Positions 1 to 12,720 of a stretch of 64,000 bases of DNA are shown here, in pieces. The notes under the pieces were generated by a model, which did not search any database, was not told the origin of the DNA, and saw nothing but the letters and a program-made list of their open reading frames with translations. This stretch comes from Onchocerca lupi (lineage: Eukaryota; Nematoda; Chromadorea; Rhabditida; Onchocercidae). Both the position numbers and the translations under genes were made by a program. Numbering within the stretch: position 1 is the first letter of the stretch; each line of letters starts with the position of its first letter. The DNA is taken from NCBI GenBank assembly GCA_028564675.1, contig JAOVVO010000013.1:124001-188000 (forward strand), in the 5' to 3' direction.

Positions 1-156
1 TTAAAATCTTTTCATATACTGCTACAGTTTAAAACTCAACATATGTGCAAAATGCGGATGAATTGTGCTATATTAATTCTATGCTAATTTACTACAATAA
101 TTTTTTCAAAACTTTTGCGCTTACTTAAAAATTATTTTATTTGTTTTCATTTGCAG

Positions 157-3100
157 ATATGGCCTATAACATAGGTTCTGTTGTGTTGAAATGGATTTAT
201 ACGGATCACATAGATGATCTGCTGGGAAATTGTTATTTGATGCAAATATTCACAGCAGCCGTTAAGTATCGTCTTTTGGACTTGCAAAAAAGGTTATTTT
301 TTTTAAAGAATTTTAAAAATCTTTATTTCCGCAATTTTAAAATCTTTATTTTTTGAAGAAAAACGCAGCTATTAAAGAACTGTGTTCTTCAACAGTTACA
401 TTGTTATACGATGCTCTTTTTGTTTGTTTCATTCTTTATTTATGTCTGAATATCGAAAGAAAAGCAAAAATTAATAAATTTTAACTGACATATAGATGGT
501 TTCTATTCAAATACGAATTTCAGATGTGAATTACTTCTGTTAGGTCGTATCGATTATGAGAATTGTTTGTTGCTCTATGAATTTGCAAGCAAAAATGATC
601 TGATGCAGTTAAAAGATAACTGCGAGAAAGTGATTAAATCAAAATGGAATCAATTCAATACTGATGATTTTATGCAAATATCTGCTTCATTATTATATAA
701 TCTAATCGAGAGGTTAGCGAAGGGGTTTGGTATTTATGCTTCTTTTTGATAATTTGCATGATTCTATTCTTTGGTTTTTTTTCTTTTTATTTTGATATTG
801 ATTAATAGTTAATGAGAAGATTTAGTTCAGTTTTTCAGTCTTATAAAACATCTCACTGCTCTGTAACGTATATTAAGTTATTTTAATGCTCAACATTGAA
901 TAGCTATTCACTTCGTAAACTAGATAGAAATTGAAAGAAATTCACAGATTAATAAAACAAATTAGAAGAAATTCATAGAATACATATTTTCACTTAATTG
1001 AATTATTGTAAGCTTAATATGTCTATTCAATTATATAAAAATTGTTTGAGAAAAAAACTTGAGCTACTAACTTGAACTTTGAGACTTCTTTAAGTAACGG
1101 AAACAATATCGATAAATTTCAGTTATTCTGAACATGTGTTGCATTCAATTATTCGTTTGAAGCGTAATGATATATTGCTGCTCTTCTTTCTCGACCATTT
1201 TCAGGAAGTAGATTAAGTTTATTATTTTCTCTCTTTTTTTTCACCTTAATTTAGTTGATAGTTTAACCAGCGAATCGATTAAATGAAATGATAGCCTCTG
1301 CAATCGTTTATTTTTTTAATGAACTATGTTATCAGCAAAGATACCTAATAGAAGAATGACTTTTTAGTTATTCACGCTATCATCAAAAAGTTAAATTTGA
1401 GGGCCTTCTAACATTTAATTTTCTATCAGATAATAAATTTTGATAAATATAATTTTGCTATTTTCATCGTATTAATTTTTGTCGTCAGTTTTATATTATT
1501 TCTTATTCTCTTATTTTCATAAAATCTTTTTTCTTCATAAAATATGAACTATTCGAGTTGTCTAAATTGTGCAATGAAGAAATCAACAATACTTTTCCAC
1601 TGGAATTGGCATTGGAATCTAATCAGATAGAAATCGCAACATCCTTAGTTAATCATCACGCAGATGTGAATGTCATTGATAGTAATGGTAGAACGCTTTT
1701 GATGAGGATGCTATTGAAGAGTGAGTTCTATTGAAAAAATATGAATTACTTTTGATCAATAACGAAAATCCAGTTCATGCCAAATATTTATTAGTTGCAA
1801 TTTTTTTGGCAGTCATCCTAATTAGTCTACCGAAGCAGTTTTTGAGTAATGCTCAAAACTATTATAAATTTGAAGCTTGCTTCTTATCTCCTCGGTTCTT
1901 TAACAATCCTAATTTTTTTCTCTTCATATTTGTTCTGATTATTATTCTGTCCGATCAGAGAAAGAAGGAGAAGAACAGGATAGATATATTTCGAATAATA
2001 ATTGCATTAGCAACGTATGGGGCGATATATATTGAATAAGGCAACAACATTTGATTTAAATCATAACTTAAATTTTTTTTTTCATAATCATTCGCCAATA
2101 AAAAATTAAAATTTAGTCAATTTTTCATCTTTTTTCAGATAAAGTTAGTGCATTGGAATTTTTAACTCAAAATGGAGCTAATTTTGATTATAAAGTTGGA
2201 GTAACTGGTGAAAATTTATTGCACATTGCTGCATCAGCAAAATGTTCCTCTGATTTAATTGACTGGCTGTCATCCAACTTAGATCATTTAAATATCAATG
2301 ATGTCGACTACGATTTAAAGTAAGATATGTAAAATCAGAATGAGATTTGATGCTACAATATCGGATTAGATGAAATAAAATCATATAAGTAAAGAAAGTA
2401 TATAAAGTATGATTTTGTCGACAGGTGATTTCTAGTTAGTATTAGTACAGTATAAAATTAAGAAGAGTTGACGATATTATCGAAGATTCTAAAAAAGATG
2501 CGTAATTTCTCTTTTCAAGGACTCCATTTATGCGAGCTGTTGAATTGGAAAATATCAAAATGATTGAACTGTTTTTACAAAAAACTACCGTTGATGTTAA
2601 TAAAATGGATCGGAAGGGATGTTCGCCAATAGCATTCGCACTCTTCGAAGTTAGAAATATGGCATTGGCGGAGTTAATTGTAAAAGCAGGAGCTGATTTA
2701 AACATTGTTTATGAAGGTCCGCTATAATGACATCATGATATTTTTTCCATATTGGCTTTTGCATTCTTACTTACTTCAGATGATTATCCATATCAATACC
2801 ATCTTATCAAAAAATGATATGCAGCTAATTCCATATTTATCCTATTTTATTCTCTTTAGTATAGAAAATTTTTATTGTACTCAAAGGATGAATAGGATGC
2901 TCAGCAGATTTTGCATCATCTAAAAACTGGAATACAACTAAGAGAAATTAATTTAAGGTAAAGTTTTGAGCTTTTGATTCGGTTAGAAAAACTTTAATCC
3001 CAAATAAATATATGGAGTCAGAAAGGTTGTCGGAACACGATAGAGAAATTAGATTGCTGTTTTTACCATAACTTTCAAAACTGTATTAGATTTTCAATAA

Positions 3101-6100
3101 AAATTGCTCTTATTCAATATTTTATTCATTGCACATCTTTTTTTAGTTATGCAAGAAATTCTTTCAGGCAGATATATTAGTATTCTTCGAACTCTGAAAT
3201 ATCTTTTAGATATTGAAAGTTTTTGTTTCTAGGTGTTTTCATGATTCACCATGCGATTTACACTAGTAATTTGGATGCAGTACAGTTCTTATGCAGACAC
3301 AGAGTAGATGTGAATAGAAGAACGGCAGAAGTACTTATTTGTATTAATTTATTTTAATTTAGAATTTTTGCATTAAAGTTATAAATAAGATGGCTTTTTC
3401 CTCTTTCAACATTTATTATTTAGTCTCGACTTTAGAATTACATATATTTACGTTCTTTAAATTAATATTAGGGCATGCTACCACTTCAAGTTGCGGTAGA
3501 TTCTGAAAATGTCAATATGGATCTCATTCGAATACTTATACGATCTGGTGCAAACATTTCGCTGAAATCTTCGAACTGTTATGAAACTTTGCTTCACCAC
3601 ATTATTGGTAAAGAAAATGGTGATGAAATTTTGAAAATCTGCATCGAAAATGGCACATGTGATGGTTTGTTTTGTTATTTAGATACAGATTAATTGTTCT
3701 GGTAATACTAAAATGGATTTTGTCATGTAAGGCCTTTTTTGGCAATCACTTTTCACAAAAAGATTTACTGTATAAAACAGATAGTTCTCATGATCCTTAT
3801 GATTTGTAGAAGACGTTTTCGCAATTGTTGATGGAAATGGTCATACTCCTATTGCAAAAGCCATTTTAACTAATAAGTTCCGAAGTGCTGAGCTCTTGAT
3901 AAAAGTTGGAGCTAATATAAATGAAAAAGATCCCGAAGGAGTATCTCTTTTGATGCAAGTTATTAATAATAAATTAGATAACGCTGCGGTATTTCTGTTG
4001 GATCACGGTGCGGACATTTCAGAATGGTAAGAATTCCGTGCTGCTTTAAATCTTTTGTTCTCAAATATTCAAATTTTGTTCAAAAATTTATTCCCATAAT
4101 ACCATCCTGATTATTGTCTTATTATTGTTTAATTCGAAAAACTTTAAAGAATATCATTATTCATCTCCTTTACAAATCTTTTTTTTTCAAAATCTTTTAG
4201 TATTATCGAAAAAGACTGTTTTTCTTTGGCAGTTGAATTTTCACTCTTGAAAACAGTTCGCCATCTTTGCACTTTTACTGAAAAGAGCGAGAAGTATGTA
4301 AATGCTTCATTATTATGGGAAGCTTTACAGCAAGGTTAGCTGTTTGAATTCTGTAAATATTAATCAGCATTTGCATTCCAACTTTTTATTAAACAGCAGA
4401 GTGTTTTTAATGAATATATGTTACGGCTGCTAAATATCTGCACTGCATAACTAAATTTAGGTTCATTTGAAATCGCAAAAGCTTTGATTGAAAACGGCTG
4501 CGATTTGAATGGTTGGTCTTATAATGAAAGTCGCAAATGCCGCCAAACATTGTTGCACAAAGCGATTGCCTTAGAATTGCATGACGTGGCTATTTTCTTG
4601 ATTCATGCGTGAGATATAATTTGAAATACTTTTATAAACTTTTGTAATTTAGAATTTTTTTCGTGTTTTATTATTACTTCTTAATTTATTTCATTCATTT
4701 GTCTTCTTCACTTTGCAGTTAATTTTCTAGTTTCTTTAAAGGTAGAAGTCTAATAACGTTTGAAATTTCTTCATCATTACTATTAATACTATTAATAATA
4801 GGCGATTGCATTTAGTCTTATACAATAAAAAACTAATGTTACTGATTAAATTGTTCAATTCAACTACTGACTGATAAAACTGTTGATGACTTGTACTATA
4901 AGATCAATATAACACCGTCATCATCAATTTCGACGTTATTTTGAACCAGTATACAACAGAGTTTTCTCAGATTCCTTGAAACTTCAAAAATTTCTGGTAT
5001 TTAGATCTTATAGGCATCTAAATTTATAGTAAAAATTAAATTGATTTATTGTAGAGGATGTGATATTGATGCTTTGGAAGAAAGGCAGATTAATGAGGAA
5101 CAATCTAGTAGAGACACTCCGCTACTTGCTTGCATTCGTTCTGGGTTTGATGATGTTGCATTATGCTTAATTGAACGAGGAGCTAAGTTGGATAAGCAGG
5201 TAATAATGTTATTGCGTTCATCTTATTATTGTTCGTTATTTCAGAATTTAATAAGTTATTTTTCAAAAATTTAGGATGCAGAAGGACGATCGGCTATCCA
5301 TTTAGCTGTTTATAAGCAAAATATGACGATTCTCAATGAACTGTTGAGTAATTGTAATTCTGGTTTGCTTCTGAATACGGACTTTTATGGCAGTACACCC
5401 TTAGATGTAGCAATTGAAACACGTAATTATTTGGCCGCTGAGACTCTTATCAAAAAAGCACCAAACTTGATCACGCAGGTCTTTTTTCGTTAACTATATA
5501 AACTCAAATTTAATGCATAAAATATATTAGGTTTAAACGTGTGGAATTAAAAATTTAATGAATGACAGAATTCAGACTTAAAAGTTTAGATTTCTAATAT
5601 AGTTTTAATATATAAAGTTGTAGGTGGATAAGAATGGCGAGATGTTATTGCATAAAACAGTGAGAGCAGTTGATTTGGAATGGGTACTTTTCTTGATAAG
5701 TACCAAGTTCGATGTTAATACTTGTATTCAGAATGAGTCATGTGTTACTGCCTTGCATCTTTGTGCTCAATATGGCAACGAAATTATAATGCGAAATTTG
5801 GTAAATTAATATATTTAATGAAAATTGTGACTAACTTTACTTCCACAGCAGATATGTGCTAATTAAGGTCTTTGCAAAATCTTTTTACCCTTAATTAAAT
5901 AATTCAATAAAATTTAAGGAGGTAACTTAACGAAATCATTGAATTTAAAAAAATTTTCCAAAGTACATCATTGAGAATAAATATTAACCTGATGTTTCCT
6001 TGATATTTATTTTGCTGGATGATATAATAAACATTGTTTCTATGAATTAAGAAAAAGTTTTGTATTAAATTTTATATTTTGATAATTATAGAAATCACTG

Positions 6101-6951
6101 AGAATGTTAAATATACGGAGGTTTACTCGATATACAAGGAAAGTAATATTTTAATTTTATATGAATCATTAAATTTTCTTTTCTGTTTCATCTTCTCCCA
6201 ATTAGATTGATTATAAAGTTAATCAATACAGTGGGTTGATTGCAGATTTTAGCCGGAGCTGATGTCAGCGCAGTTACCGCTGATGGCCTTACACCTCTGC
6301 ATATTGCTGCTTACAATAATCACGAAGCGTTATGTATGATTTTATTGGAAAACGGTGCTCAGCCTAACGTTCCAGACGCATTTGGGAACACGTGTAAGTC
6401 ACTTTTAGCGCAATTATTTCGACTGATTTAATTAAATATAATTTTAAATCAAATCTGAGTTGAGTTTCTGTTTAACTGTTCTAAAATAATATTTTGCGAA
6501 ATTATTTATATAGTGTAAACAAAGCTTCGATTATTTGGTTAGTGATGGTGCTTTTCGTTTCAAATATTTATTGAATATTTAAGCATTGCATAAAGCCGTA
6601 TCAGGAGGAAGTGTAGCCTGTGTTAATGTTCTTATTGGCGACTCGCGAATAAATTTACGCGCTGTAAATAAAAAGTAAGTTCTAATGTTTGTTTATGATA
6701 TAATAAGTTCTAGAAACCTGTTTCCGTGAGAAAATGTGACCAGAATTATGGATGCATACCGTTGCTTAGTAAACATTGCTGTGTGTTCTTTAAAAAATGT
6801 CGCAGTGCTGCCCGGATTCATTTTAATTTAATTATCCAAAAATGTTGGTGGTTCAGGTAACTCAGATTTCCAGAACTTATTATGTCTGAATATACATATA
6901 CATATAATATATATCCAAACATGACAAGTTCTGGAAGTCGGAATAAGTCGC

Positions 6952-6992
<41 letters not shown>

Positions 6993-8252
6993 TATATATA
7001 TATTCAGAATATATGTATAAAATGTTCTTTATTGCTTCCCCTATTCTTATCTTCTACTGTTTCTATGTTAATGAAAATTAGTATTAATTGAATAATACTA
7101 TGATCCTCGGTTAGCTGTCAAAATACATGCTGCGATAAAAAATCTGTTTATATGTTTATTTATATGTAGTGATACAGAGCAAAAAAATCAATTGGTTTTT
7201 CAGACAACAGAATGCTTTGTTCTTTGCTACTGGTGATTTGTCAAGAACAAATTCGTTAGATATACTGCAAATGTTTTTGAATGCTGATCCACAGTTCCCT
7301 TTGGATGCAAAAGATGTAGATGGATTTACAGGTTTCTCTTTATATATATATATGTTTGAATCGAATCTAAGTAGACTGTAATTTTTTTGTCGATTCGAAT
7401 ATATATTTAATTTGCAAAACCCTACATATTGTAATGCTCTGTTCTGTTCCAAGGCAATATTATAATTTATTTATATTTCCATAATGCTACTGCACAAATT
7501 TCGTCACTTAAGATGCATTGCCTTTAAAAATCGACTAAATATTTGGAGTCTTAATTATAATTTGATTTATTAAATTTATGAAAATTTGCTAATTTAGTTT
7601 AGATAACAATTCAGATTTCCAGATACATTTCGGATTTTTCCGGTACTCAATTTATGCTTCATTCATAATTGAAATTGCAGTTATTCATATTGAACTATAA
7701 TTTTACTAGCATATTTACTAATTTGCAGTATTTTTGTTGTCATATTTGAAAGGAAATGAAAATATGTGCCATGCATTGTTACGCTGTGGTGTTTGTTTGG
7801 GCGTTGTAAGTCATGCAGGAATCTCAGTTTTTAAACATGTGACGCCAACAAAACAGCTCCTGTTTTCATTATTAGGTAGTTCATTGATTTCGAAATTGAT
7901 CTTTCATATTTTTTATTAAATTAAACTGAATCACTTTTCTATGTGTATAAGTAATTTATGAAAAATTAAAGATCCCTTAAAAAGATTTTCAAGGTCTCGT
8001 AAGAAATGATTATTAGTGAAAAGGATTCCAATTAGTATCTCATGGAATAAAAAAACTAAAAAAATTTTAACGACTTCAGATAAACTAGAGCGTGAGCCTT
8101 ATTGGGCTGATGGTCATTCATGTTCGGAATGTGAAATGAAATTTTCTCTGACAATGCGAAAACATCATTGCAGGTATTTCTCATTTCTTTCTCGTATGAA
8201 TAATTCACAAGCCACTTATATTCTCTGCATGTCATCTTGCAATACTTTACGC

Positions 8253-8286
<34 letters not shown>

Positions 8287-8721
8287 TTTGAAAATTAATT
8301 TCATTTCGTAATTTCTTACACATTCATTTTTCATATCTATGCGCTGATTTATATACGAACACCTTTGCATTCTGATTTATTTCTCGTATAGGATTTTACG
8401 AGAATTCCTATACCAAGCGCTAGATCTTGCTAATGGAACAGAAATTTTAATGCATTTTTTTTAAATCTATTAAATATTTAAAGTGAATATGTGGATTCAA
8501 ATTATATTAATTTCTTTAAACTCCAGACGAATCGCAGAAGCTTATAGTTGCATCAAATAAAACCGCGAAACCGTGTGAAATATTTTAGGCATTGCGGACG
8601 GTTAGTATGTGCGCGTTGTTCGGAACAAGAAATGCCAATATTCAAATACGGTATTGAAAAACCAGCTCGAGTTTGTCAGATTTGCTGTGATATTCTTACC
8701 ATGAAAAATATATGGGCTTGA
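157..8721 (+). CDS. ANKFY1: Rabankyrin-5 (ANKFY1-like) BTB-ankyrin-FYVE protein, 5' partial
   Basis: Endosomal protein; family members bind PI3P through FYVE and act with Rab5 in macropinocytosis and endosome fusion. I read about 20 exons: 157-292, 524-712, 1123-1207, 1558-1720, 2139-2319, 2520-2716, 3233-3330, 3472-3664, 3810-4026, 4201-4334, 4461-4608, 5055-5199, 5275-5478, 5624-5800, 6246-6393, 6584-6674, 7204-7331, 7729-7875, 8080-8173 and 8589-8721, roughly 1000 residues. The first two exons resemble the end of the BTB domain (WIYTDHIDDL) and the BACK-like part. The middle is an ankyrin array (repeated LLENGA, LTPLHIAA and ALHKAV style motifs). The last two exons form the FYVE finger, with PYWADG, RKHHCRHCGR and ARVCQIC. 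The order matches the vertebrate family along its length. The start codon and first BTB residues lie left of the window. Exon edges are hand-read and may be off by one base. Confidence 0.9.
6868..6936. repeat. Long imperfect hairpin in an ANKFY1 intron
   Basis: The arm TTCCAGAACTT at 6868 pairs perfectly with AAGTTCTGGAA ending at 6936. Pairing continues inward through ATGT/ACAT after a 3-base mismatch. The whole is 69 bases with an AT-rich loop and lies between the exons ending at 6674 and starting at 7204. It could be a small MITE relic or a structured RNA; the sequence alone does not decide. Confidence 0.6.
6950..7008. repeat. (AT)n microsatellite
   Basis: A nearly pure TA/AT run of about 40 bases continues into an interrupted second run. 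It is bounded by CTGAATATAT and ATATATTCAG, so the whole block is also an inverted repeat. It is intronic in the rabankyrin-5 gene. Confidence 0.9.
8255..8285. repeat. Poly-T tract in the FYVE-splitting intron
   Basis: About 30 consecutive T residues lie in the intron between the two FYVE exons. It is a simple homopolymer, likely to vary in length and prone to sequencing error. Confidence 0.9.
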
Positions 8722-9303
8722 ATAAAAGTTGAAGAACGGTGAAGGATTTGCTTTAAGAAGAATGAAAAATTCCGAAAAAGTTTCGTGTGTTGTAAATAAG
8801 TTACCAAGACCATTTGGGCCTTATAACGGCGACTTTGTGCTACTGCGACTGGCTTCTTTTCATAGTTGTGATAGCTAAATCAGTATTTTGTAATTAGAAA
8901 ACTTGTTTGCTGTTATTCATTAAATTTTTCTTTCTTTTTAATTATATACTTTCAAATATTTGGATACATTTCCTTGATATCATACTGTGATCTGTATTTA
9001 TGTTACATAGTTCTGTGTACATAAGGGGCTGATTTTCGATTGGATATTTATAATTCATTTCTAACCCCTGAAACAGAGTAATTTAATCCTGAATAATAAT
9101 TTGATTAGAAATAAATACTTATTTTGATTTGCTCTGCAGTCTCTTTTACCAGAAACAAATTTTCATTTTTTCCTGAAAATTCGATCTTTTATTTTGCTTG
9201 TCTACATACTCATAAGATCGCAGAAGTTAGATGATTTTTTAAAAGAGAGCTAGAAATAAGATGAGAGATGATTAATAAAACAGTTCTGGCTTGGAAATTA
9301 TTT

Positions 9304-9651
9304 TCAGTACAAATGTGATGCAGGATGTAAAGATTCGAAAAAGCGTATTTCCTCGCAGTTAATTTTCATTTGACTGACGTCTTCCAGACACTCTCGATCT
9401 ATCGCTTCATTCTGTTCAGAAATGAAACAGATCTGAAGCTGCAAAACACGATTGATGTGTTCGAAAGAGTGCTCCCTTAAATCTGACTGCACGTTACTCT
9501 GCTCGTATTTGAGCCATTCTTTGTTTTTTTACTCATTCGCTGATGCCCATTCTTCCTGAATTTGATTAGTAATTAATCGTCGCAATGCCCCCGCTTTGCG
9601 AGTATAATCCAGTGTGATTTCCTCCGAGGCATTATTTGGATGAACTAAAGC
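9304..9651 (-). pseudogene. Decayed Helitron helicase-like N-terminus
   Basis: On the minus strand, an ATG-initiated MPRRKSHWII start is followed in other frames by RKAGALRRLITNQIQEE and then QSDLREHSFEHINR to a stop. This is the basic N-terminal style I associate with Helitron-type helicase proteins. About 21 bases around the start (TTTAGTTCATCCAAATAATG context) are shared with the Helitron copy at about 37842-37863. At least one frameshift and an internal stop make it a pseudogene. No catalytic Rep or helicase motif is present in this fragment. The family call rests on memory of such proteins plus the match to the copy with a Helitron terminus. Confidence 0.6.
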
Positions 9652-9726
9652 AGATAGACTACATCCAAATTGTTTTCGAAATTGACTTGTGACTGAACTT
9701 GAAGCTGAATTCGCGACTGCTCAACT

Positions 9727-10760
9727 GAATTGTTGGACTATGTTGCTTCTACAGAAAATTATATGTGGTATTAAAAGATACTAACAGTGGTAAATGTTCG
9801 TTTATTCAAAATCTTAAATCTCCAAAATTTTCACCTATTGCTTTGAAATTTTGACAGAAGTTGAATTCGAAACTACTCAATTGAATTATTGAACTGTTGC
9901 TATTGCAGAAAATTATACATGATATTTGAAAGATACTAACAGTCGTAAATGTTCATTTGTTCAAAATCTTGAATCTTCGAAAGTTTTCACTTATTGTTTT
10001 GAAATTTTGTAAGAATCTTGCATTGAAATATGCATATACTTTATCGAGTGTACTGAGCGTTGCATATTGAAGGTTACATTCACTCTGCAGAAAATAAGCG
10101 TGGTTAATAGATTCATCCGCTCAGTTATCTTTACCTGTCACAGGTCTGACAAGAAAAAGAAATTTATCTATATAAAACCACGCGCCTATTCGAATGCAAC
10201 GTTGTGTCAAAATTCCAAATCAATGGGTAAAAACTTCAAATATTGTTCAAAATGAACATCGAATATTTATGACAAAGAGGCAATCCAAGACACGACCTAA
10301 TATTAGAAGTTAGGGAGATATCCATAAATTGCTTGAAGGAAACATTTCATAATATATTGTCATGACTTCGACATTCCTGCAACGCAACTACATTTCCCAC
10401 TAATCAAAAAATAAACGAAATACCTCTCCCAAACAAAAAATAAACGAGAAACTTTAATTACGGGTTTTACCTACATAGAAATTTGAAAACGGTTACGCGC
10501 CAATTCGAACACAACTTCTAAGAAAATAAATTTCGAATGGAACGTTATATGAAAACTTCGAATCAATGGGTGAAGAGCTTGAAACGTTGTGTCAAAATGA
10601 ATAGCGTCAAATCACTTTACAGGAAGTAGGCGCGGTCAATAAATTCAGTTTGCTTACTTACTTTTACCTGTCACAGGTCTGATGGGTAAAAAAGAAGAGT
10701 GGGTATATCTATTTGGAAATATGTACCTATTTGAATGTAATGTTTGTCAAATTAAAGCAG
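9727..10760. mobile_element. Helitron-derived repeat fragments
   Basis: A unit with the core AAATGTTCGTTTATTCAAAA near 9792 recurs near 9947, a period of roughly 155 bases. Related inverted pieces occur at about 10180-10255 and 10490-10620. All resemble sequence at about 37330-37440 and 38010-38130 in the Helitron within the ABCA intron. The motif ACCTGTCACAGGTCTGA appears twice (near 10134 and 10665), and a relative of it flanks the other copy. I find no terminal CTRR hairpin here, so the element looks truncated or rearranged. Confidence 0.6.
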
Positions 10761-10826
10761 TCGATGAAGAGATTGCAAAATTACTTGAGAAATAGCAACA
10801 ACCATGATTTAGATTATTTTTTAAAT

Positions 10827-10888
10827 AGTACAAAATTCTTACAAAATGATATAATCTAGTACAAAATTCTTACAAAATGATACAATCT
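10827..10888. repeat. 31-bp direct tandem duplication
   Basis: Two adjacent 31-base copies beginning AGTACAAAATTCTTACAAAA differ at one base. It is a recent local duplication just upstream of the candidate gene that starts at 10947. Confidence 0.9.
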
Positions 10889-10946
10889 TTTTGATTGTAA
10901 GTTTATCACATTCGATATTGAATTGTTGTGAAGAGCGGTCGCAAAT

Positions 10947-12226
10947 ATGGCTCATGTGTTTCTCAATTACTGGGTAGGTTACAGCTCTTTTTAGGGCGCT
11001 ATAAAAGTTCAGCCAAAATATCTTATTGCGATACAGTATTCAGAACGATCGAGAAATGCTAAGAGAACGCATAGAATTTTTTGAATCCTTATCCAGACTA
11101 ATATCTATGTTAGCTAATTACAGATTAAATTTTGCCAGTAGCAGACAGTTCAACAAATGAATGATTAAATTGTATACCCAATAGTATCATCAACTTTCAG
11201 GACCTTGATCTGTTTGATGATGTTTGGCATGCAATCGTGCTTTTATCGGAGAATTGCACTGAATATTTTTACATCAATAAATTTGATAATTTTGTTTTCT
11301 AAAATGAAACAGAATTCTGAAAATGTCAAAATTTAGATCTGGTACTCAATATTGGTTTTCTTGCCCATCTCAATCTTACTGACAGCAGTTTCTATTGCCG
11401 CATATATATACTTTTTCACATCCTGTAGCCTGATCGATTTTTACAGTAAACCATCCGATTCCCGGAAAGCTCAAGATCTATTGATGAAGGAAGTTATTTC
11501 AACGTACTATTAGTGTTGAAAAAACTTTCGGAATTTTTATTTCTCCAATGAAAAGAAAGTTACAATATTTCTAAATTTTCAAAGTTTTAAAAAAGAGGAA
11601 GAAGTTTTATTGCCTTTTAAATTTCTGGAAATAAATCCTTGCATTTTCTTAAAAGGCAGAGCTTTTAGCATACATACAATTTAAAAATTCCGACAACTTA
11701 TTGATTTGAGGAATCACACAATGACGATAGACCGTGGTTAATGAGCAGATTTCTGACTCAGGATGAGCTGCAGGAAGTATTCACTTTACCGGAATATATG
11801 CCGAGAAGTTTGGATTTAACGACGATAGAGCGCAAATTCTTGAATAAAGCAAGCAAAGTCAGCTCAATACATGTCAATTTAATCAAGTAATAATGTCAGA
11901 ATAGCATGAAATTTCAAGTTAAATGGCTGAGTAAAAGCAATGACATTTTTCAAATTCGTTGGAGTGGGCAATAATTTTGAATCTAAATTCATCAGACTAC
12001 GGTAATTTTGAATGAAAGAATGAACAAATAAATAATGAAGAATAGTGACTGTACCAAGTTTTATCTCGAATTTTTTTTGTAAGTGTTGAACATCTTGATT
12101 TCATTTCCGAACAAAACTCTTTCCATCACTTTGAAGGATGTTGTTTAGGTACAATGTAGTAAATCGGATCAAAAGGTCACCGGAGATTATTTGGACTTCA
12201 TCGATACTGCTAAATTCTTCCATTAA
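10947..12226 (+). CDS. Candidate single-pass membrane protein, unrecognised
   Basis: A tentative gene. Exon-like blocks with good splice sites: about 10947-10973 (MAHVFLNYW), from 11044 (NDREMLRERIEFFESLSR), from about 11201 (DLDLFDDVWHAIVLLSENC), about 11338-11490 (a hydrophobic helix, LVFLPISILLTAVSIAAYIY, then a charged tail), about 11710-11850 (DDRPWLMSRFLTQDELQEVF) and 12151-12226 (GDYLDFIDTAKFFH, stop). Most blocks join in phase 0. The junction between the second and third blocks does not resolve in frame, so an exon may be missing or mis-set. Predicted topology is a lumenal or extracellular segment with an NCT glycosylation site, one TM helix and a cytosolic tail. I do not recognise the family. 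The blocks read more protein-like than nearby noncoding DNA, but this is hand-made gene finding. Confidence 0.45.
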
Positions 12227-12487
12227 ATGTAACGAACTTGGGCAGATTTTCATAAAGTCATTGATATGCTTGTTTGAAATTAATTTTTCAATAAAAATTG
12301 GTTATGTATCGCTAACAAAATTGGATATACCTAAACTATACATATTATGAAGAAAAATGACGTGGCAGAAAATATGGCTAAGGTTATTAAGATCAGATAT
12401 GGCCAAATTGAAGAATATTGGCATCATCCAAAAGATTAATGTATCAGCCATCATCCATAAAATGAACTGACTAGTTAAGTGAACGCT

Positions 12488-12720
12488 TGTCTATTATTAT
12501 CATTATCAGTCCAACACTTAGCATATATCACGCTTATTAACAACACTCATGCTTATGAAATATCTATTTACGTAAACATGAAAAGACATTCTTAGCCATC
12601 TACGTACGTGGACACGAAGAGATTTCTTAGTCACCCAAGTACGTGAAGATGAAAAGATTACGTGTGTTACCTTCAAGTCTACTCTCAATAAACAGTCAAA
12701 AGGCGGTCGTCGTTCCTACA
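12488..12720 (+). mobile_element. LTR-like repeat (possible solo LTR)
   Basis: The block begins TGTCTATTATT and ends TTCCTACA (TG...CA). It contains an AATAAA signal shortly before a GGCGGTCGTCG stretch, as in retrotransposon LTRs. Inside, a unit of about 35 bases (TACGT..., GAAAAGA or GAAGAGA, TTAG) recurs three times imperfectly. I see no target-site duplication and no internal retroelement genes nearby, so solo-LTR status is tentative. Confidence 0.35.

Larger units (their letters stand above)
8722..10946. other. Repeat-rich intergenic spacer
   Basis: This lies between rabankyrin-5 and the next candidate gene. The first 580 bases show nothing coding. From about 9304 to 10760 it is a patchwork of sequences shared with the Helitron in the ABCA intron near 38 kb, in both orientations, plus local tandem duplications. 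I see no intact gene. Confidence 0.7.

Noticed and set aside
1731..2039. 102-codon open frame in a rabankyrin-5 intron
   Set aside because: It overlaps the donor of the exon ending at 1720, has no domain, and is best explained as intron read-through.
8056..8370. Minus-strand frame with a poly-lysine run
   Set aside because: It is a shadow of the poly-T tract and the FYVE exon on the other strand.
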